The notes under the pieces were generated by a model. The model searched no databases. It was given only the letters and a program-made list of their open reading frames with translations, and was not told where the DNA came from. Below are positions 1-7,885 of a stretch of 56,634 bases of DNA, piece after piece. The number at the start of each line of letters is the position of its first letter. Within the stretch, counting starts at the first letter, position 1. Made by a program: the position numbers and the translations under genes. This stretch comes from JBFEYJ01 sp041563315 (GTDB lineage: Bacteria > Pseudomonadota > Gammaproteobacteria > Thiohalomonadales > Thiohalomonadaceae), in assembly GCA_041563315.1 (NCBI GenBank), contig JBFFNE010000011.1:1-56634 (forward strand), written 5' to 3'.

Positions 1-205
1 CATGGTCTTGTGATTTAGGGACACCTTTCTCTGAAGAATCACTAAATTTCGTATAAAGGTCACCAGCAATATCTGCCATTTCATCCCCGCCGATTTTCTT
101 AAGTAAATCCTTATTTATCTGACCTGTCTTTTGATATTGTCTATATGATGCCTTGTAAATTATTTTACCAGCAGATACAGCAAGCTTGGCTACATTACCA
201 TCTGG
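1..205 (-). pseudogene. C-terminal-region remnant of an RHS/polymorphic-toxin-like protein, open at the window edge
   Basis: Read on the minus strand from about 205 down to base 1, one frame stays open for about 68 codons. It begins PDGNVAKLAVSAG and contains IYKASYRQYQKTG and DEMADIAGDLYTKFSD. A TGA lies directly upstream in frame, so the piece has no start of its own and looks cut off from a larger gene. The Tyr/Lys-rich stretch followed by an 'IAGDLYT' phrase resembles, from memory, the linker ahead of toxin domains in RHS-type polymorphic toxins. The stretch is clearly more AT-rich than the rest of the window, as RHS tips often are. The true C-terminus lies outside the window. The family assignment is an inference; the open frame is seen directly. 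Confidence 0.45.
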
Positions 206-600
206 TCATGCATGCTTACAGGACGAGGGTGTGATTAGCTATACAACCCTCATAGGTAGGATGAACTTTTAGCGCCCCACCCGATCTTGCACCTGGCTGA
301 ATAGAGTTTGACAACTCTTTTGGCAAGTGTCGTGGTAACCGGCAGCGACGTCGCCAGCAACCAGGGTTCCAGGCGGCAAGTACGCACTCCTGCAATGCAT
401 TCTGGCGACCCTCTTGAATCCAGGGGAGAGTATTTTGTGCGACACTTTACGGGCATGCATGCATTCAATTATCTTGATCCGCCCATTCAACTTTTGATTT
501 ATATTGATATTTCGTGGGGGTTCCTCAGACTCTGACCCCGAACCCACGCCGAACTCGTGGGGCTAGTTCGTCTCACGGGTGAAAACGGCGGCATCAGGAG
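206..600. other. Unassigned DNA between the RHS-like tail and the DUF502 gene
   Basis: No open frame here looks like a real protein. The stretch has two GCATGC-rich spots (around 208 and 454) and the string GACTCTGACCCC near 528-539. That string resembles the reverse complement of GGGTCAGAG, which precedes the RAYT transposase at the right end (near 56211). This may be the eroded edge of a mobile element. Confidence 0.4.
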
Positions 601-1275
601 TTATTGCGTTTTTGGCTTTTTAATGTCGTAGTTAATTCCACCAGGAGAGACGGTGCCGCCTGAGATGATGAAGGTCATCGCCTCGTCGACACTCCAGTCG
701 GTGGGAACCAACCGCTCCAGCGGTACGATCTCCAGATAGCCCGAGGTGGGGTTGGGGGTGGTGGGGACATAGACGGCGGCGACCTTCCGGCCGGTGTTTT
801 CGTCGGTAAGGACCTGGGTGACGAAGCCGACCGCGCGCATCTCGGGTGTGGGGAACTCGATAAGTACCACGCGTTCTATCTGATCCGGTTTTTGCTGCAG
901 GGTAGAGATAAGTTTCTTGGTTGAGCCGTAAACGGTCTGTACCAGCGGAATGCGACCGATCAGTGACTCGGCCATGGCAAACAGACGTCGTCCCAACACG
1001 CGTGTGGTGATCCACCCTAACAGGTAGAGCAGCACCAGGGTGATCAGGGCCGCAACTATGGACTGAAACCAGGGTTGCAAGAGCCATTCGGCCAATGTGG
1101 GTGAGGTCTGTTCCAGGCCGCGTGATAGAGCGCGCACCGAGGGGCGTCCGAACTTGGAAAGCTGATTGAACAGGAAACTGAATACCAGCCAAGTGATCCA
1201 GATGGGGATCATCACCAGTATACCTGTGATCAGGTAACCCCGAATGTGGGCGTTGGAGCCTTGTTTCTTTTTCAT
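601..1275 (-). CDS. DUF502 family inner-membrane protein
   Basis: The 224-residue protein has two hydrophobic helices, at about residues 13-38 and 68-95, joined by a polar periplasmic loop, then a soluble C-terminal domain. The phrase VPTTPNPTSGYL and the preceding VGFVTQVL segment are characteristic of DUF502, a widespread bacterial membrane family without an established biochemical role. The start ATG at 1275 gives the short basic MKKKQG leader expected before the first helix; no strong ribosome site is visible. It lies on the same strand as the DUF2905 gene and suhB, but a gap of about 120 bases separates it from DUF2905, so co-transcription is possible rather than shown. Family recognition is firm, function unknown. 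Confidence 0.85.
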   Translation of the reverse strand: MKKKQGSNAHIRGYLITGILVMIPIWITWLVFSFLFNQLSKFGRPSVRALSRGLEQTSPTLAEWLLQPWFQSIVAALITLVLLYLLGWITTRVLGRRLFAMAESLIGRIPLVQTVYGSTKKLISTLQQKPDQIERVVLIEFPTPEMRAVGFVTQVLTDENTGRKVAAVYVPTTPNPTSGYLEIVPLERLVPTDWSVDEAMTFIISGGTVSPGGINYDIKKPKTQ

Positions 1276-1398
1276 GGGTCTATCCCGTGCCGAGGGGCTT
1301 CTCTATCTGTAACCTGTAGAATCTTGAAATGCAAGGTGGCGAGCGTGCGCTTGCCAGGCGATCGATTTGCCGTTGGCTGTCAGGGAGCAGCCATTACT

Positions 1399-1599
1399 TC
1401 ATTTGCGAAAAAACCATAGCAGCAAAGAGATAACCAGGCTTATCAGTACCATGGTGGTAATAGGAATGTAGACTTTGATGGCGGGGCGGTCGATGATGAT
1501 GTCGCCGGGCAGACGACCCAGTGGAAGTTTGCTGAGCCACGGCCAGAGCAGGCCGATGAAGATAAGGGTAATGCCGATGAAGATGAGGGTGCGGTGCAT
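1399..1599 (-). CDS. DUF2905 family small membrane protein
   Basis: A 66-residue protein with two transmembrane helices (about residues 3-18 and 42-62) and the diagnostic loop LGRLPGDIIID between them. The ATG at 1599 is preferred over an in-frame ATG 20 codons upstream because a TGAGG ribosome site lies just before it and the family begins directly with the hydrophobic helix. Function is not known. It sits downstream of suhB on the same strand, across a spacer that carries REP-like hairpins. Confidence 0.8.
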   Translation of the reverse strand: MHRTLIFIGITLIFIGLLWPWLSKLPLGRLPGDIIIDRPAIKVYIPITTMVLISLVISLLLWFFRK

Positions 1600-1631
1600 A
1601 ACCTCAGTATAACGTAACGTGGGGTGGCCGT

Positions 1632-1662
1632 TTATCGCGACCGGGACGGTCGCTCCCACATG
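1632..1662. repeat. REP-like hairpin, copy 1
   Basis: The sequence contains the perfect inverted repeat GCGACCG-GGA-CGGTCGC (1637-1653), followed by CTCCCACA. Read on the minus strand it begins GTGGGAGCGACC, the typical head of gammaproteobacterial REP elements. It lies in the suhB-DUF2905 spacer. A partial RAYT transposase, the enzyme type linked to REP mobility, is present at the right end of this window. Confidence 0.6.
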
Positions 1663-1721
1663 GTTTCTTGTTACTGTCGAAGATACCAGGTTTGGCAGGG
1701 GTTTGGCCTGATAGGTATGGG

Positions 1722-1766
1722 CCGGTCACGACATTCAGGTGATCGTGACCGGGATGGTTCCTACTT
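1722..1766. repeat. REP-like hairpin, copy 2, with a 10-base perfect inverted repeat
   Basis: CCGGTCACGA (1722-1731) and TCGTGACCGG (1743-1752) form a perfect 10-base stem with an 11-base loop. The flank reads GTAGGAACCATCCCGGTC on the minus strand, close to copy 1. The two copies are about 85 bases apart in the same spacer. Located just past the suhB stop, the stem could also help end the suhB transcript. Confidence 0.6.
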
Positions 1767-2561
1767 TTTGATGTGGTCTGGCAGGCAGGGGCGGATTTCG
1801 TTAAGCATCGCGTCGAATATCTTGAGATTGCCGGCGATGATGTTGCTGCTATCGAGGTAATCCTCGCCGCCGGCAAAGTCGCCCACCTTTCCACCGGCTT
1901 CCTGGACAAGCAGCGCACCGGCAGCCATATCCCACGGTTTGAGGTCGAACTCCCAGAAGCCGTCGAGGCGGCCGGCAGCCACATAGGCCAGATCGAGGGC
2001 GGCGGAGCCGGGGCGGCGGATACCCGCTGTGTCCTTGAACAGGGCCTTGAAGGTGGCGAGGTAGGTATCTAGCAGCTCCTGGCTCTTGAACGGAAAACCG
2101 GTGCCGAGCAGGGCCCCTTCCAGGGTCTTGCGGTTGGTGACACGGATACGGCGGCCGTTGAGCTGGGCGCCGGCGCCGCGGCTGGCGGTGTAGAGATCCT
2201 GGCTGATGGGGTCGTAGACCACGGCCTGGTCGAGCTTGCCACGAAAGGCCAAGGCAATGGAGACGGCAAACTGCGGGAATCCGTGCAGGAAATTGGTGGT
2301 GCCGTCCAGCGGGTCGATGATCCATTCGTATTCACTACTTTTGCTCGACTTGCCGCTCTCCTCAGCGAGAATGGAATGATCAGGATAGGCCTTGCGGATC
2401 GCCTTGATGATCTCCTGTTCAGCCATACGGTCGACATCGCTGACAAAATCGTTGCGCGACTTGGTGTCGACATTGAGGCTATCCACATGGGGGAAGGATC
2501 GAGCGATAATATTGCCGCCTGCACGTGCGGCACGCACGGCAATGTTCAGCATGGGATGCAT
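1761..2561 (-). CDS. suhB: Inositol-1-monophosphatase family protein SuhB
   Basis: The 266-residue protein matches SuhB over its whole length. It has the metal-binding Glu pair in LAEESG (about 67-68), the Mg2+ motif DPLDGTTNF (83-91) and the second motif WDMAAG (near 212). In E. coli SuhB dephosphorylates inositol phosphates in vitro, but its main role is as a partner of NusA/NusG in rRNA antitermination. The start at 2561 is supported by the leader MHPMLNIAVRAARAGG, which aligns with the E. coli protein. It is divergent from trmJ, as in many gammaproteobacteria. Confidence 0.95.
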   Translation of the reverse strand: MHPMLNIAVRAARAGGNIIARSFPHVDSLNVDTKSRNDFVSDVDRMAEQEIIKAIRKAYPDHSILAEESGKSSKSSEYEWIIDPLDGTTNFLHGFPQFAVSIALAFRGKLDQAVVYDPISQDLYTASRGAGAQLNGRRIRVTNRKTLEGALLGTGFPFKSQELLDTYLATFKALFKDTAGIRRPGSAALDLAYVAAGRLDGFWEFDLKPWDMAAGALLVQEAGGKVGDFAGGEDYLDSSNIIAGNLKIFDAMLNEIRPCLPDHIKK

Positions 2562-2683
2562 GGGACAGCCTCCAGATTGTTAAATAGCGTGAGCAAGGGG
2601 GTTCCCCTTCAGGTCGCGTATTCTATACAGGCTGATGGAAAAAATCAGCCACTATGAGCAATAAAGAAAAAGGTGAGAGTGAC

Positions 2684-3406
2684 GTGTTACCCCATATCCG
2701 CATAGTTATGGTCGAAACGAGCCACCCCGGCAATATCGGGGCCGCGGCACGGGCAATGAAAAATATGGAGCTGGACCGGCTCTACCTGGTCCGGCCACAT
2801 CGGTTTCCTGATGCGGAGTCCACTTCCCGGGCATCCGGGGCCGATAATGTTCTGGCGGCAGCTACCGTCTGTGCCACGCTGCAGGAGGCCCTGGCCGGTT
2901 GCCAGCTGGTGTTCGGCGCCAGCGCCCGTAGTCTGCGTACGATTCCCTGGCCGCAGGTGGATGCCCGTGGGTGTGCAGAGCTGGTGCGGGGGCAGGAGGG
3001 CAATCTCGAGGTGGCACTGGTGTTTGGCCGGGAACACTCGGGGCTGAGTAATGAAGAGCTGGAGTTGTGCAACTACCTTGTACATATCCCCACTAATCCA
3101 AACTTCAGTTCACTCAATGTGGCCGCAGCGATCCAGGTGTGTTGTTACGAACTTTATATGGCACATCTTGACGGAAACTGGAAGGCGGTAGCCTCGACTA
3201 ACGAAGATGAGCCAGCCTCTGCTGATGAGGTGGAGAGATTTTTTGACCACCTGGAGCAGACGATGCTGGCAACCGGCTTTCTTGACCCGGACAACCCGCG
3301 TCAGCTGATGCGCCGCTTGCGTCGTTTGTTCAATCGGGCGCAGATGGAGAAAACCGAGGTCAATATCCTGCGCGGGATCTTGACCAGCGTGATGAAACTT
3401 AAATAG
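2684..3406 (+). CDS. trmJ: tRNA (cytidine/uridine-2'-O-)-methyltransferase TrmJ
   Basis: A SPOUT-class RNA methyltransferase that would 2'-O-methylate position 32 of tRNAs in the cytoplasm. Visible are the N-terminal VETSHPGNIGAAARAM motif, the knot motifs LVFGREHSGLSNEEL and PNFSSLNVAAAIQV, and the C-terminal helix ending NILRGIL. I chose GTG at 2684 because an AGGTGAG ribosome site precedes it by six bases and the protein then begins MLPHIRIVMVETSH, aligning with E. coli TrmJ. An in-frame ATG at 2654 would add ten polar residues and has no clear ribosome site. trmJ-cysE-iscR is a common gammaproteobacterial order. Confidence 0.92.
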   Translation: MLPHIRIVMVETSHPGNIGAAARAMKNMELDRLYLVRPHRFPDAESTSRASGADNVLAAATVCATLQEALAGCQLVFGASARSLRTIPWPQVDARGCAELVRGQEGNLEVALVFGREHSGLSNEELELCNYLVHIPTNPNFSSLNVAAAIQVCCYELYMAHLDGNWKAVASTNEDEPASADEVERFFDHLEQTMLATGFLDPDNPRQLMRRLRRLFNRAQMEKTEVNILRGILTSVMKLK

Positions 3407-3414
3407 AAGTTGCC

Positions 3415-3457
3415 GTTATCAGTTATCAGTTATCAGTTATCAGGTATCAGTTATTAG
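3415..3457. repeat. Degenerate heptamer tandem repeat AGTTATC
   Basis: About six tandem units of the heptamer (A)GTTATC, with single-base variants AGGTATC and AGTTATT, lie in the trmJ-cysE spacer. They are followed at once by a second short repetitive stretch built on AACTGCC (about 3473-3507). The period is too short and there are no spacers, so this is not a CRISPR array. It looks like a slippage-prone microsatellite. Confidence 0.75.
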
Positions 3458-3587
3458 TTGGCAGTCGTCAGCAACTGCCAACTGCCGACTGAAAGCTGCC
3501 AACTGCCGTCGACCGGCTCGCAAACTCGCGGCCGCTGTGCAAAAATATGGCCCATCACTCTTATCAGGAATTATCGGCCCATCTGTC

Positions 3588-4388
3588 ATGTTTGAACGTC
3601 TGCGAGAGGATATTGGTTGCATCTTCGAACGTGACCCGGCGGCACGTAATGTCTTTGAGGTCCTGACTGCGTATCCGGGTTTACACGCGGTCCTGCTTCA
3701 TCGCCTCTCCCACCGCTTGTGGTTAGTTCGCTGGAAGTGGTTGGCGCGCATGCTCTCCGGATTTTCCCGCTGGGTTACCGGCATTGAAATCCATCCCGGG
3801 GCCACGCTCGGGCGGCGCTTTTTCATTGATCATGGTATGGGGGTGGTGATCGGCGAGACCGCGGTGATCGGTGATGACTGCACGATTTACCATGGCGTTA
3901 CCCTCGGCGGAACGAGCTGGGAGAAGGGGAAGCGCCATCCTTCGCTGGGCAACGACGTGGTCGTAGGGGCGGGCGCCAAGGTACTGGGGCCTATCACTAT
4001 CAGTGATGGCGCTCGCATCGGTTCGAATGCGGTTGTGGTCAAGAACGTCCCACGTGGAGCGACGGTTGTTGGGGTTCCCGGGCGTATCGTCAAGCGGGCA
4101 TCTACCGGTGAGCAGGAGGCCCAGCGCAAGGCGATTGCCGAGAAGATGGGCTTTGATGCCTACGGCACTACCGCTGATATGCCCGACCCGGTGGCCCATG
4201 CCATCAACTGTATGCTCGATCATATCCATGCCATGGACGGCAAGATGGAGGAGATGTGTGGGGCGATCAAGAGCCTGGGGGCGGAGTTGGGAGATGTAGA
4301 ATTACCGGCGCTTCGCCAGTGCGAAATCCGCTCTGATATGGAGGATGACCTGAGCGGGGAGAAGCTGGAAACCGGGGACAAAGGGTAG
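3588..4388 (+). CDS. cysE: Serine O-acetyltransferase CysE
   Basis: Transfers an acetyl group from acetyl-CoA to L-serine, the committed step of cysteine synthesis; O-acetylserine then meets sulfide. The protein has an N-terminal helical part (about 1-70) and a left-handed beta-helix of hexapeptide repeats. The active-site segments are FIDHGMGVVIGETA and HGVTLGGT. The ATG at 3588 starts MFERLREDIG, matching the family; an upstream ATG at 3537 would add 17 residues unlike the family. The C-terminal tail of about 90 residues after the beta-helix is longer than usual, polar and acidic. Adjacency to iscR links cysteine supply to the desulfurases downstream. Confidence 0.93.
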   Translation: MFERLREDIGCIFERDPAARNVFEVLTAYPGLHAVLLHRLSHRLWLVRWKWLARMLSGFSRWVTGIEIHPGATLGRRFFIDHGMGVVIGETAVIGDDCTIYHGVTLGGTSWEKGKRHPSLGNDVVVGAGAKVLGPITISDGARIGSNAVVVKNVPRGATVVGVPGRIVKRASTGEQEAQRKAIAEKMGFDAYGTTADMPDPVAHAINCMLDHIHAMDGKMEEMCGAIKSLGAELGDVELPALRQCEIRSDMEDDLSGEKLETGDKG

Positions 4389-4397
4389 GGAAATTAA

Positions 4398-4421
4398 TAG
4401 TTGACTAATTTGCTTGGTATT
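4398..4421 (+). promoter_or_regulatory. Candidate IscR binding site and promoter of the isc operon
   Basis: The stretch starts ATAGTTGACT and ends TGGTAT. It closely follows the type 1 IscR site of E. coli (ATAsyyGACT...rrsTAT), with one base missing in the right half. The embedded TTGACT can serve as a -35 element. It lies about 60 bases before the iscR ATG, the position expected for [2Fe-2S]-IscR autorepression of the operon. Confidence 0.6.
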
Positions 4422-4479
4422 GCTACTTTATTCATCAGCAAATGACACACAACTCTACTGGGTATTTTTGGAGAAGGCA

Positions 4480-4962
4480 ATGAGACTGACCACTAAAGGC
4501 CGATATGCGGTAACTGCGATGCTCGATCTTGCGATCCATTATAAGGATGGCCCGATCACACTGGCGGATATCTCCAAGCGCCAGGGGATCTCCCTTTCCT
4601 ATCTGGAGCAACTGTTCTCCCGTCTGCGCAAGAACGGCCTCGTTGACAGTGCGCGCGGCCCTGGTGGCGGCTATCGCCTGAGTCGTGCAGCCAATGAGAT
4701 CTGTGTGGCCGACGTGATCACCGCCGTTGACGAGAAAGTCGATGCGATGCGCTGCGAGGGCAAAGGTAACTGTCAGGACAACGGCACCTGCCTGACCCAT
4801 GAACTGTGGTGCGACCTCAGCGATCAGATATACAGCTTCCTCAAGAGTATCGACCTGGGACAGCTGGTCGAGCGTGAGGGTGTGAAAGACGTCGCCGCCC
4901 GTCAGGATCGCAAGAACGAGGGCACGGTTGAGAGTATCGCGGAAAAAAGTGCATCCGTGTAA
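4480..4962 (+). CDS. iscR: Fe-S cluster-sensing transcription regulator IscR
   Basis: A 160-residue Rrf2-family regulator with an N-terminal winged helix and the cluster-binding set Cys92, Cys98, Cys104 and His107, spaced as in E. coli IscR. With a [2Fe-2S] cluster it represses the isc operon; the apo form activates other genes. The ATG at 4480 follows a GGAGAAGG ribosome site and begins MRLTTKGRYAVTAM, the standard start; an upstream in-frame start at 4414 would overlap the putative IscR site. The C-terminal tail after about residue 135 is variable. It is the first gene of the isc cluster. Confidence 0.96.
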   Translation: MRLTTKGRYAVTAMLDLAIHYKDGPITLADISKRQGISLSYLEQLFSRLRKNGLVDSARGPGGGYRLSRAANEICVADVITAVDEKVDAMRCEGKGNCQDNGTCLTHELWCDLSDQIYSFLKSIDLGQLVEREGVKDVAARQDRKNEGTVESIAEKSASV

Positions 4963-4976
4963 TTCACCTGCAAGAC

Positions 4977-6125
4977 ATGGTCTACGCAGACCATAACGCC
5001 ACCACTGCCCTGGATGAACGGGTTCTGGAGGCCATGCAGCCCTGGTTAAAGGGGCGCTATGGTAATCCCTCCAGTGTCCATTCCCTGGGGCGTGAGGCGC
5101 GAGAGGCGCTGGACAGAGCGCGTGAGCAGGTAGCGCGGCTTGCGGGTGCCCATCCCAGTCAGGTTGTCTTCACGAGTGGTGGCACCGAAGCGAATAATAG
5201 TGCCCTTAAGGGCGTCGCCCATCGATTACCCCAAGGACGAATTGCACTCAGCGCGGTCGAGCACGCCTCCGTGTCGGCGCCGGCGTCTGCGCTGCGTCGT
5301 TTCGGCTGGGAGTGTGATGCCATCGGCGTCGATGAACACGGCGTTTGTACACTCAGTGCCTTCGAGCAGGTGGTACAGGGCGATACCCGGCTGGTCTCGG
5401 TGATGTGGGCCAATAACGAAACCGGGACGGTGCAGCCTGTGGCCGAACTGGCTGCCCGCTGCCGTGAACAGGGGATTCTGTTTCATACCGATGCGGTACA
5501 GGCCGCTGGTAAGCTGCCGGTGGATTTTGTCGCCAGCGGGGCACATCTGATGAGCCTCTCGGCACACAAGCTGTACGGACCGAAGGGATGCGGTGCCTTG
5601 ATCGTGGACAAGGCGCTGGATATGGAACCCTTGTTACATGGGGGTGGGCAGGAGAAGGGGCGTCGTGGCGGCACCGAAAATCTGGTCGCTATCATCGGCT
5701 TCGGCAAGGCCGCCGAGCTGGCGCATATTGAATTGGCGGCACGGCGACGCCACTTAGTTAATCTGCGAGAGCGGTTTGAAGCGCAGCTGGCTCAGCAACT
5801 CCCCCAAGTGGTGATTTTTGCCGGTGGGGCGGAGCGACTTCCCAACACCGTCTTCCTTGCTGTGCCGGGAGTGGAGGGGCAGACCCTGATCATGGCGCTG
5901 GATCAGCAGGGCATCGCCGTATCCAGTGGTTCGGCCTGTGGCAGTGAACATACCGAGCCCAGTGGTGTACTCAAGGCGATGGGAGTCGACCATGACCTGG
6001 CGCTCGGCGCCATCCGTATCAGCTTGGGCAAGGACAATACAGAAGCGGATATCGATGTCCTGACTGGGGCTTTGGTATCTCAGGTTAAACAGCTACAACG
6101 CCTGGCCGCGACGACGGCTTGGTGA
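4977..6125 (+). CDS. NifS-type cysteine desulfurase, second desulfurase of the isc cluster
   Basis: A PLP enzyme of aminotransferase class V that would release sulfur from L-cysteine as a protein persulfide. The PLP lysine lies in LSAHKLYGPKG and the active-site cysteine in SSGSACGSEHTEPS. It is 382 residues, shorter than the canonical IscS that follows, and clearly diverged from it in sequence: it lacks the long C-terminal extension and its cysteine loop reads ACGSE rather than ACTSA. It lies 14 bases after iscR and 33 before iscS, so it is surely part of the operon. It may feed the same scaffold or another acceptor; which one cannot be told from sequence. Confidence 0.9.
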   Translation: MVYADHNATTALDERVLEAMQPWLKGRYGNPSSVHSLGREAREALDRAREQVARLAGAHPSQVVFTSGGTEANNSALKGVAHRLPQGRIALSAVEHASVSAPASALRRFGWECDAIGVDEHGVCTLSAFEQVVQGDTRLVSVMWANNETGTVQPVAELAARCREQGILFHTDAVQAAGKLPVDFVASGAHLMSLSAHKLYGPKGCGALIVDKALDMEPLLHGGGQEKGRRGGTENLVAIIGFGKAAELAHIELAARRRHLVNLRERFEAQLAQQLPQVVIFAGGAERLPNTVFLAVPGVEGQTLIMALDQQGIAVSSGSACGSEHTEPSGVLKAMGVDHDLALGAIRISLGKDNTEADIDVLTGALVSQVKQLQRLAATTAW

Positions 6126-6158
6126 TGAATCAAATAATGTGATTGGAGCGAGAGAAGC

Positions 6159-7376
6159 ATGAAAAAACCGATCTATCTCGACTATTCGGCAACCACCCCG
6201 GTCGACCCGCGCGTGGCCAAGACCATGTGCAGCTACCTGACCATGGAGGATGGCCTGTTCGGGAATGCCGCTTCGCGCTCGCACCAGTACGGCTGGGATG
6301 CGGAGGAGGCGATTGAGAACGCACGCAAGAACGTGGCGGACCTCATTGGCGCCAACCCCAAGGAGATCGTCTGGACCTCTGGTGCCACCGAATCCGACAA
6401 CCTGGCGATCAAGGGGGTGGCCCAGTTCTATGCCAAGAAGGGTAAGCACATCATCACCAGCAAGACCGAACACAAGGCGGTGCTGGATACCTGCCGCCAA
6501 CTTGAGCGTGAAGGCTTCGAGGTGACCTACCTCGACCCGGAAGAGAACGGCCTGATTGACCTCGGCAAGCTGGAAGCGGCGATGCGCGACGATACCATTC
6601 TCGTTTCCATCATGCATGTGAACAACGAGATCGGGGTGATTCAGGATGTAAAGGCGATCGGCGAGTTGTGCCGCAGCAAAAAAATCCTGTTCCACACCGA
6701 TGCGGCGCAGAGCGCTGGCAAAGTGCCGATTGATGTCGAAGAGATGAAGATCGATCTGCTGTCGCTCTCGGCCCACAAGATCTACGGCCCCAAGGGTATG
6801 GGTGCCCTGTACGTACGCCGCAAGCCCCGGGTACGCCTGGAGGCGCAGATGCACGGCGGTGGTCACGAGCGCGGCATGCGTTCCGGTACCCTGGCCACCC
6901 ACCAGATCGTGGGTATGGGCGAGGCCTTCCGTCTGGCCAAAGAGGAGATGGCGACCGAAAACGAGCGCGTGCGTATGTTGCGTGATCGTCTGCTCGAAGG
7001 CGTTAAGGACATTGAAGAGGTCTACATTAACGGTGACCTGGAGCAGCGTGTACCGCATAACCTCAACATCAGCTTCAACTTTGTCGAAGGTGAGTCGCTG
7101 ATGATGGCACTGAGCGAGTTGGCTGTTTCCTCCGGCTCCGCCTGCACCTCCGCTAGCTTGGAGCCCTCTTACGTGCTGCGTGCCCTGGGACGATCCGATG
7201 AGTTGGCACACAGCTCGATCCGTTTCAGTATCGGGCGTTTCACTACCGAGGCGGATGTTGATCGTGCTATCGAGTTACTGCATCAGAAAATCAGCAAGTT
7301 GCGTGAGCTCTCCCCATTGTGGGATATGTACAAGGAGGGGATCGACCTTTCCTCTGTGGAGTGGACGGCACACTAG
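6159..7376 (+). CDS. iscS: Cysteine desulfurase IscS
   Basis: The main sulfur donor for Fe-S assembly and tRNA thiolation. The 405-residue length and sequence match E. coli IscS: start MKKPIYLDYSATTPVDPRV, PLP lysine in SLSAHKIYGPKG (near 206) and catalytic cysteine in SSGSACTSASLEPSYVLR (near 328). The C-terminal segment SPLWDMYKEGIDLSSVEW contains the IscU-contacting region. A GGAGCGAGAG ribosome site precedes the ATG. It is followed by iscU after about 100 bases. Confidence 0.97.
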   Translation: MKKPIYLDYSATTPVDPRVAKTMCSYLTMEDGLFGNAASRSHQYGWDAEEAIENARKNVADLIGANPKEIVWTSGATESDNLAIKGVAQFYAKKGKHIITSKTEHKAVLDTCRQLEREGFEVTYLDPEENGLIDLGKLEAAMRDDTILVSIMHVNNEIGVIQDVKAIGELCRSKKILFHTDAAQSAGKVPIDVEEMKIDLLSLSAHKIYGPKGMGALYVRRKPRVRLEAQMHGGGHERGMRSGTLATHQIVGMGEAFRLAKEEMATENERVRMLRDRLLEGVKDIEEVYINGDLEQRVPHNLNISFNFVEGESLMMALSELAVSSGSACTSASLEPSYVLRALGRSDELAHSSIRFSIGRFTTEADVDRAIELLHQKISKLRELSPLWDMYKEGIDLSSVEWTAH

Positions 7377-7480
7377 CTATGGCAGGCATTTATGCCTGAA
7401 TCGAGTTTTGGGTTAAAATTGCTGCCCCGCCGCCTCATGGGTAACGAGGCGGGGCAGTTCGTTAAGGCGAGGTAAGAGAG

Positions 7481-7864
7481 ATGGCATACAGCGAAAAGGT
7501 CATGGATCATTACGAAAATCCGCGCAATGTCGGGAATTTCGATAAGGACGATGAGGGTGTGGGTACCGGTATGGTGGGTGCTCCGGCCTGTGGTGATGTG
7601 ATGCGTTTGCAGATCAAGGTCAACGAGGAGGGAGTGATCGAGGATGCCTGCTTCAAGACCTATGGCTGTGGTTCTGCCATTGCCTCCAGCTCGCTGGTGA
7701 CCGAGTGGGTCAAGGGAAAAAACCTGGATGAGGCCGCCGAGATCAAGAATAGCCAGATCGCTGAAGAGCTGGCCTTGCCTCCGGTCAAGATTCACTGCTC
7801 GGTACTGGCCGAAGATGCGATCAAGGCGGCCATCACTGACTACAAGTCCAAACGTAAGAGTTGA
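7481..7864 (+). CDS. iscU: Fe-S cluster assembly scaffold IscU
   Basis: The 127-residue scaffold on which [2Fe-2S] clusters are built. The three ligand cysteines are at 37 (APACGDVM), 63 (YGCGSA) and 106 (KIHCSV), the assembly Asp is at 39, and the HscA recognition motif LPPVK lies at about 99-103. All are conserved. A strong GAGGTAAGAGAG ribosome site precedes the ATG. iscA follows directly. Confidence 0.97.
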   Translation: MAYSEKVMDHYENPRNVGNFDKDDEGVGTGMVGAPACGDVMRLQIKVNEEGVIEDACFKTYGCGSAIASSSLVTEWVKGKNLDEAAEIKNSQIAEELALPPVKIHCSVLAEDAIKAAITDYKSKRKS

Positions 7865-7885
7865 TTGAACACAGTGGAGAAAGCC

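Noticed and set aside
250..547. Several overlapping 70-90 codon frames near the left end
   Set aside because: Frames on both strands compete, with no ribosome sites and no recognisable motifs.
3415..3507. Possible CRISPR array
   Set aside because: The repeat unit is only seven bases, without spacers, and no cas gene is present.
6093..7211. A 372-codon open frame on the minus strand
   Set aside because: It lies wholly across iscS, which has clear family motifs; the His/Leu-rich product is typical of an antisense shadow of a GC-rich gene.
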